From the NCBI GenBank assembly GCA_900473745.1, contig UCMW01000005.1, positions 124,358-188,357 on the forward strand: a DNA stretch of 64,000 nucleotides. Reading direction: 5' to 3'. The notes below the pieces were generated by a model, which saw only the letters and a list, made by a program, of their open reading frames with translations, ran no database searches and was not told the DNA's origin. This DNA comes from Hyphomicrobiales bacterium (GTDB lineage: Bacteria; Pseudomonadota; Alphaproteobacteria; Rhizobiales; Rhizobiaceae). Shown here piece by piece: positions 56,501-64,000 of this stretch (positions are counted from its first letter, which is position 1; each line of letters begins with the position of its first letter). The position numbers and the translations under genes are program-made.

Positions 56501-57047
56501 TGGGATCGCGAATGGCGCGCATACCGCGACCGCCACCGCCCCAGGAGGCCTTGAGCATGACCGGATAGCCGATCTCGGCCGCCAAACGGTGAATTTCGGC
56601 TTCGTCATCCGGCAGCGGATTGGTTGCCGGCACGACCGGCACACCAACGCTGATCGCAAGATTGCGGGCGGCCACCTTATTGCCAAGCTGCCGCATCGTG
56701 TCGCTCTTCGGACCAATGAAGATCAGACCTGCATCGTTGCAGGCGTCCACGAATTCAGGACTTTCGGACAGGAGACCGTAGCCAGGATGGATAGCATCCG
56801 CGCCGGACAACTTGGCGACACGGATGATTTCCTCGATCGACAGATAGCTTTCGATCGGTCCGAGATCCCTCGACAGGTGCGGGCCCCGGCCAACCTGATA
56901 ACTTTCGTCCGCCTTGAAGCGGTGCAGCGCGAGTTTGTCTTCCTCGGCCCAGATGGCGACCGTCTTCAGACCGAGCTCGTTGGCGGCGCGAAAGACGCGG
57001 ATCGCGATTTCCGAACGGTTGGCGACAAGGATCTTGGATATTGGCAA
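53586..57047 (-). CDS. pyc: Pyruvate carboxylase
   Basis: A 1153-residue biotin enzyme that makes oxaloacetate from pyruvate and bicarbonate. The N-terminal biotin carboxylase domain has the glycine loop ASWGGGGRGM and NPRIQVEHTVTE; the carboxyltransferase domain begins LMTDTTMRDGHQSLLATR; the C-terminal biotinyl domain has EAMKMET with the biotin lysine about 35 residues from the end (near 1118). The order matches the single-chain rhizobial enzyme. The start appears to be TTG 57047: GGGGAG is seven bases upstream and the protein then begins at the conserved PISKILVANRSEIAIRV. The in-frame ATG at 57086 would add 13 residues and place that ribosome-binding site inside the gene. Confidence 0.97.
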   Translation of the reverse strand: MPISKILVANRSEIAIRVFRAANELGLKTVAIWAEEDKLALHRFKADESYQVGRGPHLSRDLGPIESYLSIEEIIRVAKLSGADAIHPGYGLLSESPEFVDACNDAGLIFIGPKSDTMRQLGNKVAARNLAISVGVPVVPATNPLPDDEAEIHRLAAEIGYPVMLKASWGGGGRGMRAIRDPKDLLREVTEGKREAMAAFGKDEVYLEKLVERARHVESQVLGDTHGNVVHLFERDCSIQRRNQKVVERAPAPYLNEAQRQELADYSLRIAKATNYIGAGTVEYLMDADTGKFYFIEVNPRIQVEHTVTEVVTGIDIVKAQIHILDGHAIGTPESGVPKQADIRLNGHALQCRITTEDPEQNFIPDYGRITAYRSAAGFGIRLDGGTAYSGAIITRYYDPLLVKVTASGSTPQEAISRMDRALREFRIRGVATNLTFLEAIIGHPSFRDNSYTTRFIDTTPELFQQVKRQDRATKLLTYLADVTVNGHPEVKGRPKPPADAAEPVVPYIDAEIKPGTKQLLDELGPKKFGDWMRNEKRILMTDTTMRDGHQSLLATRVRTHDIAKIADTYARALPNLFSLECWGGATFDVSMRFLTEDPWERLQLVREGAPNLLLQMLLRGANGVGYKNYPDNVVKYFVRQAAKGGIDLFRVFDCLNWVDNMRVSMDAVIEENKLCEAVICYTGDLLNSARPKYDLKYYTALAAELEKSGAHIIAVKDMAGLLKPAAAKVLFKALREATSLPIHFHTHDTSGIAAATVLAAVEAGVDAVDAAMDAFSGNTSQPCLGSIVEALRGSERDPGLDPHWIRRLSFYWEAVRTQYAAFESDLKGPASEVYLHEMPGGQFTNLKEQARSLGLETRWHEVAQAYADANQMFGDIVKVTPSSKVVGDMALMMVSQDLSVADVENPAKDIAFPDSVVSMLKGDLGQPPGGWPEALQKKVLKGDQPYTAVPGSLLPPADLDAERKVIEEKLGREVTDFEFASYLMYPKVFTDYALAADTYGPVSVIPTPQYFYGLPAGEELFLDLEKGKTLVIVNQALGHTDDKGMVTVFFELNGQPRRIKVPDRAHGASGSAIRRKAETGNTAQLGAPMPGVISQVSVSAGQTVKSGDVLLSIEAMKMETALHADRDGTISEVLVRIGDQIDAKDLLIVYSA

Positions 57048-57170
57048 TTCGATCTCCCCAAAACGATATGCCAGGGCATTGTGCACCTGCGAACAAAAGT
57101 CATAGCGCGTTGTTTTAGGAAGTTCAATTTGCCTTGGACGACCGCCGATAAGATTCCCTGCGCCCCGATC

Positions 57171-57908
57171 TCAGGTTACCAGCCCGAGGCGGAATGACAG
57201 AGCCACCACATGCTGCCTGTTCTTCGCGTTCAGCTTGTCCTGAATACCATTCATGTACCAATCGACAGTATGGTTGGAGATCTTCAGGATCTTGCTGATT
57301 TCGTTGGAGGTCAGTCCATCTGCCAGATAATTCAGCACTTCCATTTCCCGCCGGGTCATCCGTGTGTCCATTGGTTTGACGGCATCCGTCTCATTTGCGA
57401 ATTTGAATTCGACAAGCCGCCAGTAGGCCTTCTTCGCCACCGCATCGAACAGCGTGATCTCGGTGGGCGAGAGGTCGATCGGACGGCCACCGACCGTCAT
57501 ATTGCCAAGCAGACCCGTTCGGCCGTGTACCGGGAAGATATAGCCGTCCAGAAGACCGAAACGCATGCTGTCTCCCAGCATGCGCTCCATGCGTTTTCGT
57601 TGCGGATCGGCCCGGAAGGCGTGCAGCGCGTCGCGCCAGCGAAAACCCGCCTGCGCCTGTCCGAGATAACGGATGGTGGGATCGGTCAAAACGTATTTCT
57701 TGGCGATATAGAGCTGCGGCCAGCCTTCTGGCCACTCGCCCGTCAGCACCAGGTTCATCGGATTTTCATCGGGTTTGGGCTGTCGAACGACGCCGTAATA
57801 CTCAAACCCGAAGCTGTGGACCAATTTCTTGAGTTCGGAGACAACTTCGGCTGCCGACCGGAACTCGTCAACGACCACGAGGAAATGCAATAATTGGTTG
57901 ATATTCAC
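57171..57908 (-). CDS. LuxR-type regulator with acyl-homoserine-lactone-binding domain (ExpR-like)
   Basis: A 245-residue protein. The N-terminal autoinducer domain (about 20-165) keeps the pocket residues known from TraR/LuxR: Trp63, Tyr67, Asp76, Trp91 and Gly122, with the expected spacing. The C-terminal GerE-type helix-turn-helix (about 180-240) keeps Glu188, Leu192 and Gly198. No luxI-type synthase is in the window, so it is a LuxR solo here. As I recall, Sinorhizobium meliloti expR also lies between pyc and ndvA, which makes orthology to ExpR likely; the symbol is left blank because sequence identity could not be checked. It is divergent from ndvA, 275 bases apart. Confidence 0.9.
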   Translation of the reverse strand: MNINQLLHFLVVVDEFRSAAEVVSELKKLVHSFGFEYYGVVRQPKPDENPMNLVLTGEWPEGWPQLYIAKKYVLTDPTIRYLGQAQAGFRWRDALHAFRADPQRKRMERMLGDSMRFGLLDGYIFPVHGRTGLLGNMTVGGRPIDLSPTEITLFDAVAKKAYWRLVEFKFANETDAVKPMDTRMTRREMEVLNYLADGLTSNEISKILKISNHTVDWYMNGIQDKLNAKNRQHVVALSFRLGLVT

Positions 57909-58183
57909 AAATTCTCTCCGAAATACGCAGCTGAAATATCATTAAAAAGCCACGAGCAGCGGTTCTGTGGTCCACTCGAAGCAATTTGAACTTTTAGCGT
58001 CAAATGCCGTTTTTGGAAACCGGATACGATGGATCCACAGCGCGCTATGGGAAAACCGGAGCGACGGATTGAGAAAGCCAGATCTTGCAGAGGATTGGCT
58101 ATCGCATTAGGCATCCTAGCGCGGCTGGTAAACAGTCGTGATGCCCAAGCCATCGACGTTCATAGCAAACCTAGGCAAAAGTA

Positions 58184-59935
58184 ATGCAGTTGACCCTGCT
58201 ACAGGTTTATTTCAAGGCCCTGAAATACCTTGCGAGCTATAAGTTGCGGGTGTCGCTCGTGGTCGCGGCGAACATCGTGCTTGCGGTGATCACGATCCTC
58301 GAGCCGATCCTGTTCGGCCGGATCGTCGATGCCATCTCCGAAAAGCGGGACGCAACGGGCATCCTGATCGCCTGGGGCTGCTTTGGTGTATTCAACACGG
58401 TTGCCTATGTGCTTGTCGCTCGCCAGGCGGATCGTCTGGCGCATGGTCGCCGCGCAGATCTGCTGACGGAATCCTTTGCCAAGATCATTTCCATGCCACT
58501 CAGTTGGCACCACCAGCGCGGCACCTCAAACGCCCTGCATACGCTGCTGCGCGCAGGTGAAACGCTCTTCGGCCTCTGGCTGGAGTTCATGCGTACGCAT
58601 CTGGCGACAGCCGTCGCACTGGCCCTGCTGATCCCGACCGCGTTCTCGATGGACGTCCGTCTCACCTCGGTCCTGATCGTTCTGGCCATCCTCTATATCA
58701 TCATCGGCAAGACGGTGATGAACAAGACGAAAGCCGGCCAGGCCTCGGTGGAGAGCCACTATCACACGGTCTTTTCCCATGTGAGCGATTCCATCAGCAA
58801 CGTGTCCGTGCTGCACAGCTACAACCGCATCGAGGCGGAGACGCGTGCGCTGAAGGAATACACGACCAAGCTTCTGTCCGCCCAATATCCGGTCCTCGAC
58901 TGGTGGGCGCTCGCCGGCGCCCTGAACCGCATTGCCTCGACGCTCTCCATGCTGGTCATCCTCGTGATCGGCACGCTGCTGGTCCAGCGGGGCGAATTGA
59001 AGGTTGGCGACATTATCGCCTTTACCGGCTTTGCGACCCTCTTGATCTCCCGTCTCGATCAGATGATCGCGTTTGTGAACCAGATCTTCGAGGCGCGCTC
59101 GAAACTCGAAGACTTCTACAAGCTTGAAGACGCAGTGCAGGAACGGGAAGAACGCGCCGGTTCAGCCGATCTCAAGCAGGTGCGCGGCGATGTGGAGTTC
59201 CGGGATGTTTCCTTCGATTTCGCCTCCACGACGCAGGGCGTGCGCGACATTTCCTTCCATGTGCGTGCAGGCCAGACGGTCGCCATCGTCGGGCCGACGG
59301 GTGCCGGCAAGACCACGTTGATCAATCTCCTGCAGCGCGTCTATGATCCGCAGTCGGGCCAGATTCTGATCGACGGCCAGGACATTGCGAAGGTGACCCG
59401 CAAGTCGCTGCGCCATGCGATTGCGACCGTTTTCCAGGACGCAGGCCTGCTGAACCGGTCGATCAAGGACAATATTCGCTTGGGCCGCGACGATGCCACC
59501 GAGGAAGAGATCATCCAGGCGGCCGAGGCAGCCGCGGCGACGGATTTCATCGAAAGCCGCATGATCGGTTACGATACCCATGTCGGCGAACGCGGAAACC
59601 GCCTGTCCGGCGGCGAACGCCAGCGCATCGCGATTGCCCGCGCGATCCTGAAAAACGCACCCATCCTCGTGCTCGACGAAGCGACCAGTGCGCTCGACGT
59701 GGAGACCGAAGCACGCGTCAAGCAGGCGATCGACCGGCTGCGCCAGAACCGCACGACCTTCATCATCGCCCACCGCCTCTCGACCATCCGCGAGGCCGAC
59801 CTCGTCGTCTTCCTCGACCATGGCCGGGTCATCGAGATGGGCAATTACGACCAGCTGAGCAGTCTGGGTGGGCGCTTCACCTCGCTGCTGCGCACCAGCG
59901 GCCTGCTCAAGGAAGAGCCGAGCCCGGCGATCTGA
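58184..59935 (+). CDS. ndvA: Cyclic beta-1,2-glucan ABC exporter NdvA/ChvA
   Basis: A 583-residue half-transporter with fused domains. Six membrane segments lie within residues 1-300 and the ATPase domain is C-terminal: Walker A GPTGAGKT (370-377), signature LSGGE (474-478), Walker B ILVLDEATSALD just after, and the H-loop in FIIAHRLST. The length is close to that of ChvA. It works as a homodimer to move cyclic glucan to the periplasm, where it acts in osmoadaptation and plant infection in relatives. ATG 58184 is the first in frame; a TTG two codons later is also possible. Confidence 0.95.
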   Translation: MQLTLLQVYFKALKYLASYKLRVSLVVAANIVLAVITILEPILFGRIVDAISEKRDATGILIAWGCFGVFNTVAYVLVARQADRLAHGRRADLLTESFAKIISMPLSWHHQRGTSNALHTLLRAGETLFGLWLEFMRTHLATAVALALLIPTAFSMDVRLTSVLIVLAILYIIIGKTVMNKTKAGQASVESHYHTVFSHVSDSISNVSVLHSYNRIEAETRALKEYTTKLLSAQYPVLDWWALAGALNRIASTLSMLVILVIGTLLVQRGELKVGDIIAFTGFATLLISRLDQMIAFVNQIFEARSKLEDFYKLEDAVQEREERAGSADLKQVRGDVEFRDVSFDFASTTQGVRDISFHVRAGQTVAIVGPTGAGKTTLINLLQRVYDPQSGQILIDGQDIAKVTRKSLRHAIATVFQDAGLLNRSIKDNIRLGRDDATEEEIIQAAEAAAATDFIESRMIGYDTHVGERGNRLSGGERQRIAIARAILKNAPILVLDEATSALDVETEARVKQAIDRLRQNRTTFIIAHRLSTIREADLVVFLDHGRVIEMGNYDQLSSLGGRFTSLLRTSGLLKEEPSPAI

Positions 59936-59947
59936 GACGCCGAGCGT

Positions 59948-61486
59948 TCAAAGACGATCGAGGCTGTCGAGCACATGGCCGGCATGCTTGCGAATGGCGT
60001 CCTGCTTGAAGGGATCCATCCGCCGCCAGGTCGCATACATGTTGGAGAGCCGCGGATTGCGCGCAAGCTTCTCCGTGTTGCGATCGAGAAAATCCCAATA
60101 GAGCGCATTGAACGGACAGGCCTTCGGGCCCGTTGTCAGATTCGGATCATAACGGCAACCGCTGCAGAAATTGCTCATCCGGTCGATATATTTTCCGCTC
60201 GCCGCATAGGGCTTGCTCGCCATGATGCCCCCGTCTCCGTAGAGGGCCATGCCGAGCGTATTCGGCAGTTCGACCCATTCATAGGCATCGGCATAGACTG
60301 CGAGATACCATTCGCAGACCTCGGCCGGATCGATCCCGGCCAGCATGGCGAAGTTACCGGTTACCATCAGCCGCTGAATGTGGTGCGAATAGGCATGTTC
60401 GATCGTATCCTCGATCGCGCCCCGCATGCAGACCATGTCGGTTCGGGCGGTCCAATACATCTGCGGTAGCGGGCGGGAGGCCGAGAGATGGTTGAGCCCG
60501 GCATAGGCAGGCATTTCCGTCCAGTAGATGCCACGCACATATTCGCGCCAGCCGAGGATCTGCCGGATGAAGCCCTCGACCGCATTCAACGGCGCAGATC
60601 CCTCGAACCAGGCGGCCTCTGCCTGACGGATCACATCGATCGGCGAAAGCAACCCGGCATTGACGTAGGAGGAGATCAGCGAGTGATAGAGATAGGGCTC
60701 ACCCTTGACCATAGCGTCCTGATAGTCGCCGAAATCGGGCAGGATCTCGTCGATGAACTGCTGGAGCTCCCTTTCAGCCTGGGCAGCTGTCACCGCAAAG
60801 TGGAAGCTGTCGAGCGAGCCCATGTGGCCCGCAAACCGTTCTTCGACCATTTGCAGAACGGAGTTCGTGATTGCATCTTTGGCGTGGCTGATTCGCTTCG
60901 GCCCTCTCAGCCCCGCGGCCGGTGGCTTGCGGTTCTCGGCGTCAAAATTCCACTTTCCGCCGACCGGCTCGTCGCCTTCCAGCAGCACCCGATGACGCCG
61001 GCGCATGTCGCGATAGAAGTATTCCATGCGAAGCTGCTTGCGACCCTTGCGCCATTCCCGAAAGTCTCCGATCGAACAGAGGAAGCGATCGTCTTCGCGG
61101 ATCTCGACCGGAAATCCGAGGGACGTCGACCAATCGCGCATGTCGTCTGCCAGACGCCACTCCCCGCATTCCGTCGCCACAACCGCGGATGCTCCGGTCT
61201 CAGCGAGAACCCGGGCGAGTTCCCCTTTCAGGCTCTGCGTGTTTTCAGGGTCGTCCAGGGTGACATAACGAACCTGAAGACCCTTCCCTCTCAGCTCGTC
61301 AGCAAAATGCCGCATGGCGGAAAAGAGAAAGGCGATCTTCTTTTTGTGATGCTTCACATAGGTCGCTTCGCTCATGACTTCCGCCATGAGAACGAGCGAG
61401 GTCTCCGAATTAGCATCGGCTAGCGCAGACAGCGCGTGGCTGAGCTGGTCACCGAGAACGAGATGAATGCGCGACGCCGTCACCAT
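59948..61486 (-). CDS. phrB: Iron-sulfur (6-4) photolyase of the PhrB type
   Basis: A 512-residue flavoprotein of the FeS-BCP (CryPro) photolyase group. The four cluster cysteines are Cys353, Cys441, Cys444 and Cys457, with the spacing known from Agrobacterium PhrB, and the histidine pair SHH (368-369) that marks (6-4) lesion repair is also present. The N-terminal Rossmann-like domain binds the antenna chromophore; the C-terminal helical domain binds FAD. It repairs UV (6-4) photoproducts with light. The start codon overlaps the upstream SDR stop by seven bases, so both are co-translated. Confidence 0.94.
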   Translation of the reverse strand: MVTASRIHLVLGDQLSHALSALADANSETSLVLMAEVMSEATYVKHHKKKIAFLFSAMRHFADELRGKGLQVRYVTLDDPENTQSLKGELARVLAETGASAVVATECGEWRLADDMRDWSTSLGFPVEIREDDRFLCSIGDFREWRKGRKQLRMEYFYRDMRRRHRVLLEGDEPVGGKWNFDAENRKPPAAGLRGPKRISHAKDAITNSVLQMVEERFAGHMGSLDSFHFAVTAAQAERELQQFIDEILPDFGDYQDAMVKGEPYLYHSLISSYVNAGLLSPIDVIRQAEAAWFEGSAPLNAVEGFIRQILGWREYVRGIYWTEMPAYAGLNHLSASRPLPQMYWTARTDMVCMRGAIEDTIEHAYSHHIQRLMVTGNFAMLAGIDPAEVCEWYLAVYADAYEWVELPNTLGMALYGDGGIMASKPYAASGKYIDRMSNFCSGCRYDPNLTTGPKACPFNALYWDFLDRNTEKLARNPRLSNMYATWRRMDPFKQDAIRKHAGHVLDSLDRL

Positions 61487-62196
61487 TCGATTGGCTGGCC
61501 GTCATAAGCGAAGAAGCCACCGGTCTGTGCCGGCTCCAGCCCATCGAGGACCGAGAGCATCATGGCGACACTCTCGGTCGGCTGGATCTTGTCATGCGCT
61601 TTCGAAAACCCGCCGGAAAAGCCAGTATCGACGGAACCCGGATGCAGCGCCACCACCACGCTCTTCGGTCTGAGACGGCCAATTTCGATCGCCGAGGTCC
61701 GGGTGATCTGGTTGAGAGCCGATTTCGCCGAGCGATAGGAAATCCAGCCGCCGAGCTTGTTGTCACCGATGGAACCGACCCGCGCCGAGAGCGTGGCAAA
61801 CACGCTCTTGCCCTCGTTGGAGAGAAGAGGCGCGAAGTGCTTCAGCGCCAGCGCCGGGCCGATCGCGTTGAGCGCAAACTGCGCCGCCATGACATCCGCA
61901 CTGATCGCCTTGATCGTCTTTTCCGGGCCATTGCCATTAACGACAAGCGCACCCGTCGCACAGACAATGAGATCGAATTTCTGGCCTGCTTCAGAGAACC
62001 GGACTGCCGCAGCGCCGACAGAGGCCTCGTCCGTGATGTCGAACTCGTCGCGGCTGCGCGATAACTCGGTGACGCCACCACAGGCAGGATCGGCCTTGAT
62101 GGCGGCGGCAAACGCGCGCCCAATACCACCGCTCGCGCCAAGCACGAGAGCTCGGTAGCCGGGATTGAGGGACGTCATTCCGGAAAAGTCGGACAT
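61480..62196 (-). CDS. SDR family oxidoreductase (CsgA-like)
   Basis: A 238-residue short-chain dehydrogenase. The nucleotide motif is GASGGIG (20-26), and the active residues are Ser137, Tyr154 and Lys158 (YRSAK). It resembles the small CsgA-type SDRs. The substrate is unknown. ATG 62196 has AGGAG six bases upstream; the frame ten codons further up lacks such a site. It overlaps phrB by seven bases, so a role in photolyase chemistry or light response is possible but not shown. Confidence 0.88.
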   Translation of the reverse strand: MSDFSGMTSLNPGYRALVLGASGGIGRAFAAAIKADPACGGVTELSRSRDEFDITDEASVGAAAVRFSEAGQKFDLIVCATGALVVNGNGPEKTIKAISADVMAAQFALNAIGPALALKHFAPLLSNEGKSVFATLSARVGSIGDNKLGGWISYRSAKSALNQITRTSAIEIGRLRPKSVVVALHPGSVDTGFSGGFSKAHDKIQPTESVAMMLSVLDGLEPAQTGGFFAYDGQPIEW

Positions 62197-62264
62197 CTGA
62201 AACTCCTGCAGGTCTGTGCTACCCATTACGGCAGACAGACGAACCGGATCAGACGCAGATTGTC

Positions 62265-63071
62265 TCAGGGGCGTTCGACGGCTCCGGCAAAGGCGGGTAT
62301 GCCGCCCGGATCGATATCCATCAGCCGGCAGACGAGGCCAGCAATTTCCGTCTGGGCGAACTGCTGATCCCGATCAATCCGGAAGCCGACCGTATAGAAC
62401 GGTACTTCCGTCTCCTCGGGCGTCGGTCCGGCGTGGTTACCATCATCGCCCATGCCATGATCCGCCGTGACGATGACAATATAACCCGCATCGATCCAGC
62501 CAGGCACGTGACGAGCCAGCAAATCTCCCTGTGCCCGCGCCGCATTGCGATAAGCCACGCTGTTACCACCATGCTTGTGCCCCGCATCGTCGACATTCAT
62601 CGGATGCAGCAGGAGAAAATCGGGCGCCTTGGACCGCACCAGCCATTCGGCATCGCTAAAGAGATGGCTGTCGGGATAGGCATCATCCCAGTAGAAAACG
62701 CCATGGGTGATGTCACCGGTGCCATCGACGAGAATGCGGTCGCGATAGCGGTCGAACGGGCAGGACACATAGAGCTCCGAAACCCAGTGATAGGCCGCCG
62801 CGGCCGTCACGCCGCCCTGTGTCCGAACCCGCTCGAAGAGATTGTCGCCGATCGAGCGGCGCACGATACCATTGCTGACCACGCCATGATCCACGGGCTT
62901 GCGACCTGTCAGCAAGGTTTCATAAAGCGGCCGGGACATGGCCGGCAATTCGCAAGCCAGCTTGCGCACGTCGGCGTGCCCTGCAGCGACAAGGCCTTCC
63001 ATATAGCCGAGGCAGGAGCGGGCCACGTCATAGCGCAGCCCGTCGAGAACGATCAGGATCACTTTGTTCAT
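62265..63071 (-). CDS. Alkaline phosphatase superfamily protein (nucleotide pyrophosphatase/phosphodiesterase-like)
   Basis: A 268-residue protein with no signal peptide. The metal-binding core starts at VILIVLDGLRYDVAR (Asp9) and ends in VIVTADHGMGDDGNH, as in the type I phosphodiesterase/NPP family; the candidate nucleophile lies in ELPAMSRPLYETLLTG. The substrate is unknown and the protein is shorter than most NPPs. The start is set at MNKVILIVLDG; the TTG three codons upstream is unlikely. It lies 68 bases upstream of the CsgA-like SDR in the same direction. Confidence 0.88.
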   Translation of the reverse strand: MNKVILIVLDGLRYDVARSCLGYMEGLVAAGHADVRKLACELPAMSRPLYETLLTGRKPVDHGVVSNGIVRRSIGDNLFERVRTQGGVTAAAAYHWVSELYVSCPFDRYRDRILVDGTGDITHGVFYWDDAYPDSHLFSDAEWLVRSKAPDFLLLHPMNVDDAGHKHGGNSVAYRNAARAQGDLLARHVPGWIDAGYIVIVTADHGMGDDGNHAGPTPEETEVPFYTVGFRIDRDQQFAQTEIAGLVCRLMDIDPGGIPAFAGAVERP

Positions 63072-63113
63072 GGCGCGCAACTTGCCATGCCGCGCGCCAA
63101 AGGCAAGGCCGAC

Positions 63114-63971
63114 TTAGAGAATCGGCTTGCCACCGGTGACGGCAATTGTGGCGCCAGACACATAGCTGGAGAGTGGATCTGCCAGCATCACATAGGCCGT
63201 CTGCAATTCCGCCGGCTGGCCAGGGCGCTTCATCGGCACCTGTTTGCCAAAATTCTTGACCGAATTCTCGGGCATGGTCGACGGGATGAGCGGCGTCCAG
63301 ATCGGCCCCGGCGCGACGGAATTGGCACGGATCTTCTTGCTCGCCAGCATTTGCGCAAGCCCCGCGGTGAAGTTCTGGATCGCGCCCTTGGTGGTCGCAT
63401 AGGCGAGCAGCGACGGATTGGGATTGTCGGAATTGATCGAGGCCGTATTGATGATCGACCCACCGTTCCTCATATGCGGAACAGCTGCCTTGGTCAGGTA
63501 GAACATCGCATGGATGTTCACCCGGAAGGTGAGTTCCCATTCTTCGTCAGGGATTTCGGTGATGTCTTCGAATGTCGCCTGATGGGCGGCATTGTTGACG
63601 AGAATATCGACGCCGCCGAATTCGCGAACCGCCGTCTCGACGATCTCACGGCAATGCTCCGCATGCTGAATGTCACCACGGACCAGAACCGCCTTGCGAC
63701 CAGCCTTTTCCACCCAGCGGGCGGTATCCTGCGCGTCTTCGTCCTCCTCGATATAGGAGATCAGCACATCGGCGCCTTCGCGCGCATAGGCGATCGCCAC
63801 CGCCCGACCGATCCCGCTGTCGCCGCCAGTAATAATCGCCTTCAAGCCCTGGAGCCTGCCCGATCCCCTGTAGCTCTCTTCCCCGTGGTCCGGTGTCGGA
63901 TTCATGTCCGCAGTGCGGCCCGGCATCGGGACTTTCTCTTGCGGAAAGGGCGGTGTGGGATAGTCGGCCAT
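63114..63971 (-). CDS. SDR family oxidoreductase (YghA/general stress type)
   Basis: A 285-residue SDR with a 40-residue N-terminal extension that is Pro-rich (YPTPPFPQEKVPMPG). The nucleotide motif TGGDSGIG is at 48-55; the active residues are Ser178, Tyr191 and Lys195 (YATTK). The extension is typical of the YghA / general stress protein 39 group, whose members are often stress-induced. The gene begins 29 bases inside the window edge and is complete. The next gene in the same direction is 42 bases on. Confidence 0.92.
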   Translation of the reverse strand: MADYPTPPFPQEKVPMPGRTADMNPTPDHGEESYRGSGRLQGLKAIITGGDSGIGRAVAIAYAREGADVLISYIEEDEDAQDTARWVEKAGRKAVLVRGDIQHAEHCREIVETAVREFGGVDILVNNAAHQATFEDITEIPDEEWELTFRVNIHAMFYLTKAAVPHMRNGGSIINTASINSDNPNPSLLAYATTKGAIQNFTAGLAQMLASKKIRANSVAPGPIWTPLIPSTMPENSVKNFGKQVPMKRPGQPAELQTAYVMLADPLSSYVSGATIAVTGGKPIL

Positions 63972-64000
63972 GGTCGTCTCCTCGTTGCTGATGTCGAGGG

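Noticed and set aside
54804..57197. A 797-codon open frame opposite pyc
   Set aside because: Antisense shadow of pyruvate carboxylase, with no family motifs.
57960..58045. Distant inverted copies of CTGTGG-TCCA in the LuxR-ndvA gap
   Set aside because: The arms are short, not identical in spacing, and about 60 bases apart, so chance is likely.
1..64000. tRNA or rRNA genes, CRISPR arrays, insertion sequences, prophage or integrase genes
   Set aside because: None was recognised by eye; a tRNAscan or repeat-finder run would be decisive and could not be done here.

Overview
The window looks like about 64 kb of chromosomal core from a member of the Rhizobiaceae (Hyphomicrobiales, Alphaproteobacteria; an Agrobacterium/Rhizobium/Sinorhizobium relative). 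This rests on high GC, dense coding on both strands, the cyclic beta-1,2-glucan pair ndvB/ndvA (chvB/chvA), phbA-phbB with a divergent phaR, an iron-sulfur (6-4) photolyase of the PhrB type, a CarD regulator and a LuxR-type regulator between pyc and ndvA. I see no rRNA, tRNA, insertion sequence, prophage or CRISPR array. Species cannot be fixed from the sequence alone.

Layout. 1-9 kb: end of a TerB-like gene overlapping a glutamine amidotransferase, an MFS exporter, yggT plus a DUF167 gene, inorganic pyrophosphatase, a small exported orphan, a GNAT acetyltransferase, typA and an M3 oligopeptidase. 9-18 kb: an orphan gene, a Bcr/CflA drug exporter, argG, an SDR, a LysE exporter, rlmN, an IalB-like exported protein, a DUF1232 membrane protein, phhB, a low-molecular-weight phosphatase and thpR. 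18-23 kb: tesA divergent from a YbbA/YbbP-type ABC pair, then a Bax-inhibitor-1 family protein. 23-28 kb: four minus-strand genes, a Suv3-like RNA helicase, an S4 RNA-binding protein, fdxA and carD. 28-30 kb: a hydrolase and two tiny envelope genes, bracketed by two copies of a 57-bp intergenic element. 30-33.5 kb: PHB metabolism (phbB, phbA, phaR). 33.5-40 kb: rpmF, a GST, mtgA, ispA, hisC, a LysE exporter, an OmpA-like lipoprotein and ispG. 40-45 kb: MFS and DMT transporters, an M20 amidohydrolase and a TetR regulator. 45-60 kb: ndvB (2861 aa), pyc, the LuxR regulator and ndvA. 60-64 kb: photolyase, two SDRs and an alkaline-phosphatase-superfamily protein.

How the genes work together. NdvB makes cyclic beta-1,2-glucan in the inner membrane and NdvA exports it to the periplasm. 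The LuxR protein next to ndvA keeps all the acyl-homoserine-lactone pocket residues I can place, and there is no luxI in the window, so it may join population sensing to envelope polysaccharide. PhbA and PhbB make the PHB monomer under PhaR, while pyruvate carboxylase feeds oxaloacetate, so carbon storage and anaplerosis lie close together. IspG and IspA belong to isoprenoid synthesis.

No strong candidate for a wholly new multi-gene system stands out. The least explained signals are the paired 57-bp element around 28.2 and 30.0 kb, the inverted repeats in the 29.9-30.2 kb gap, the near-palindrome upstream of carD, and a LacI-like palindrome upstream of the 40.5-41.6 kb MFS gene.
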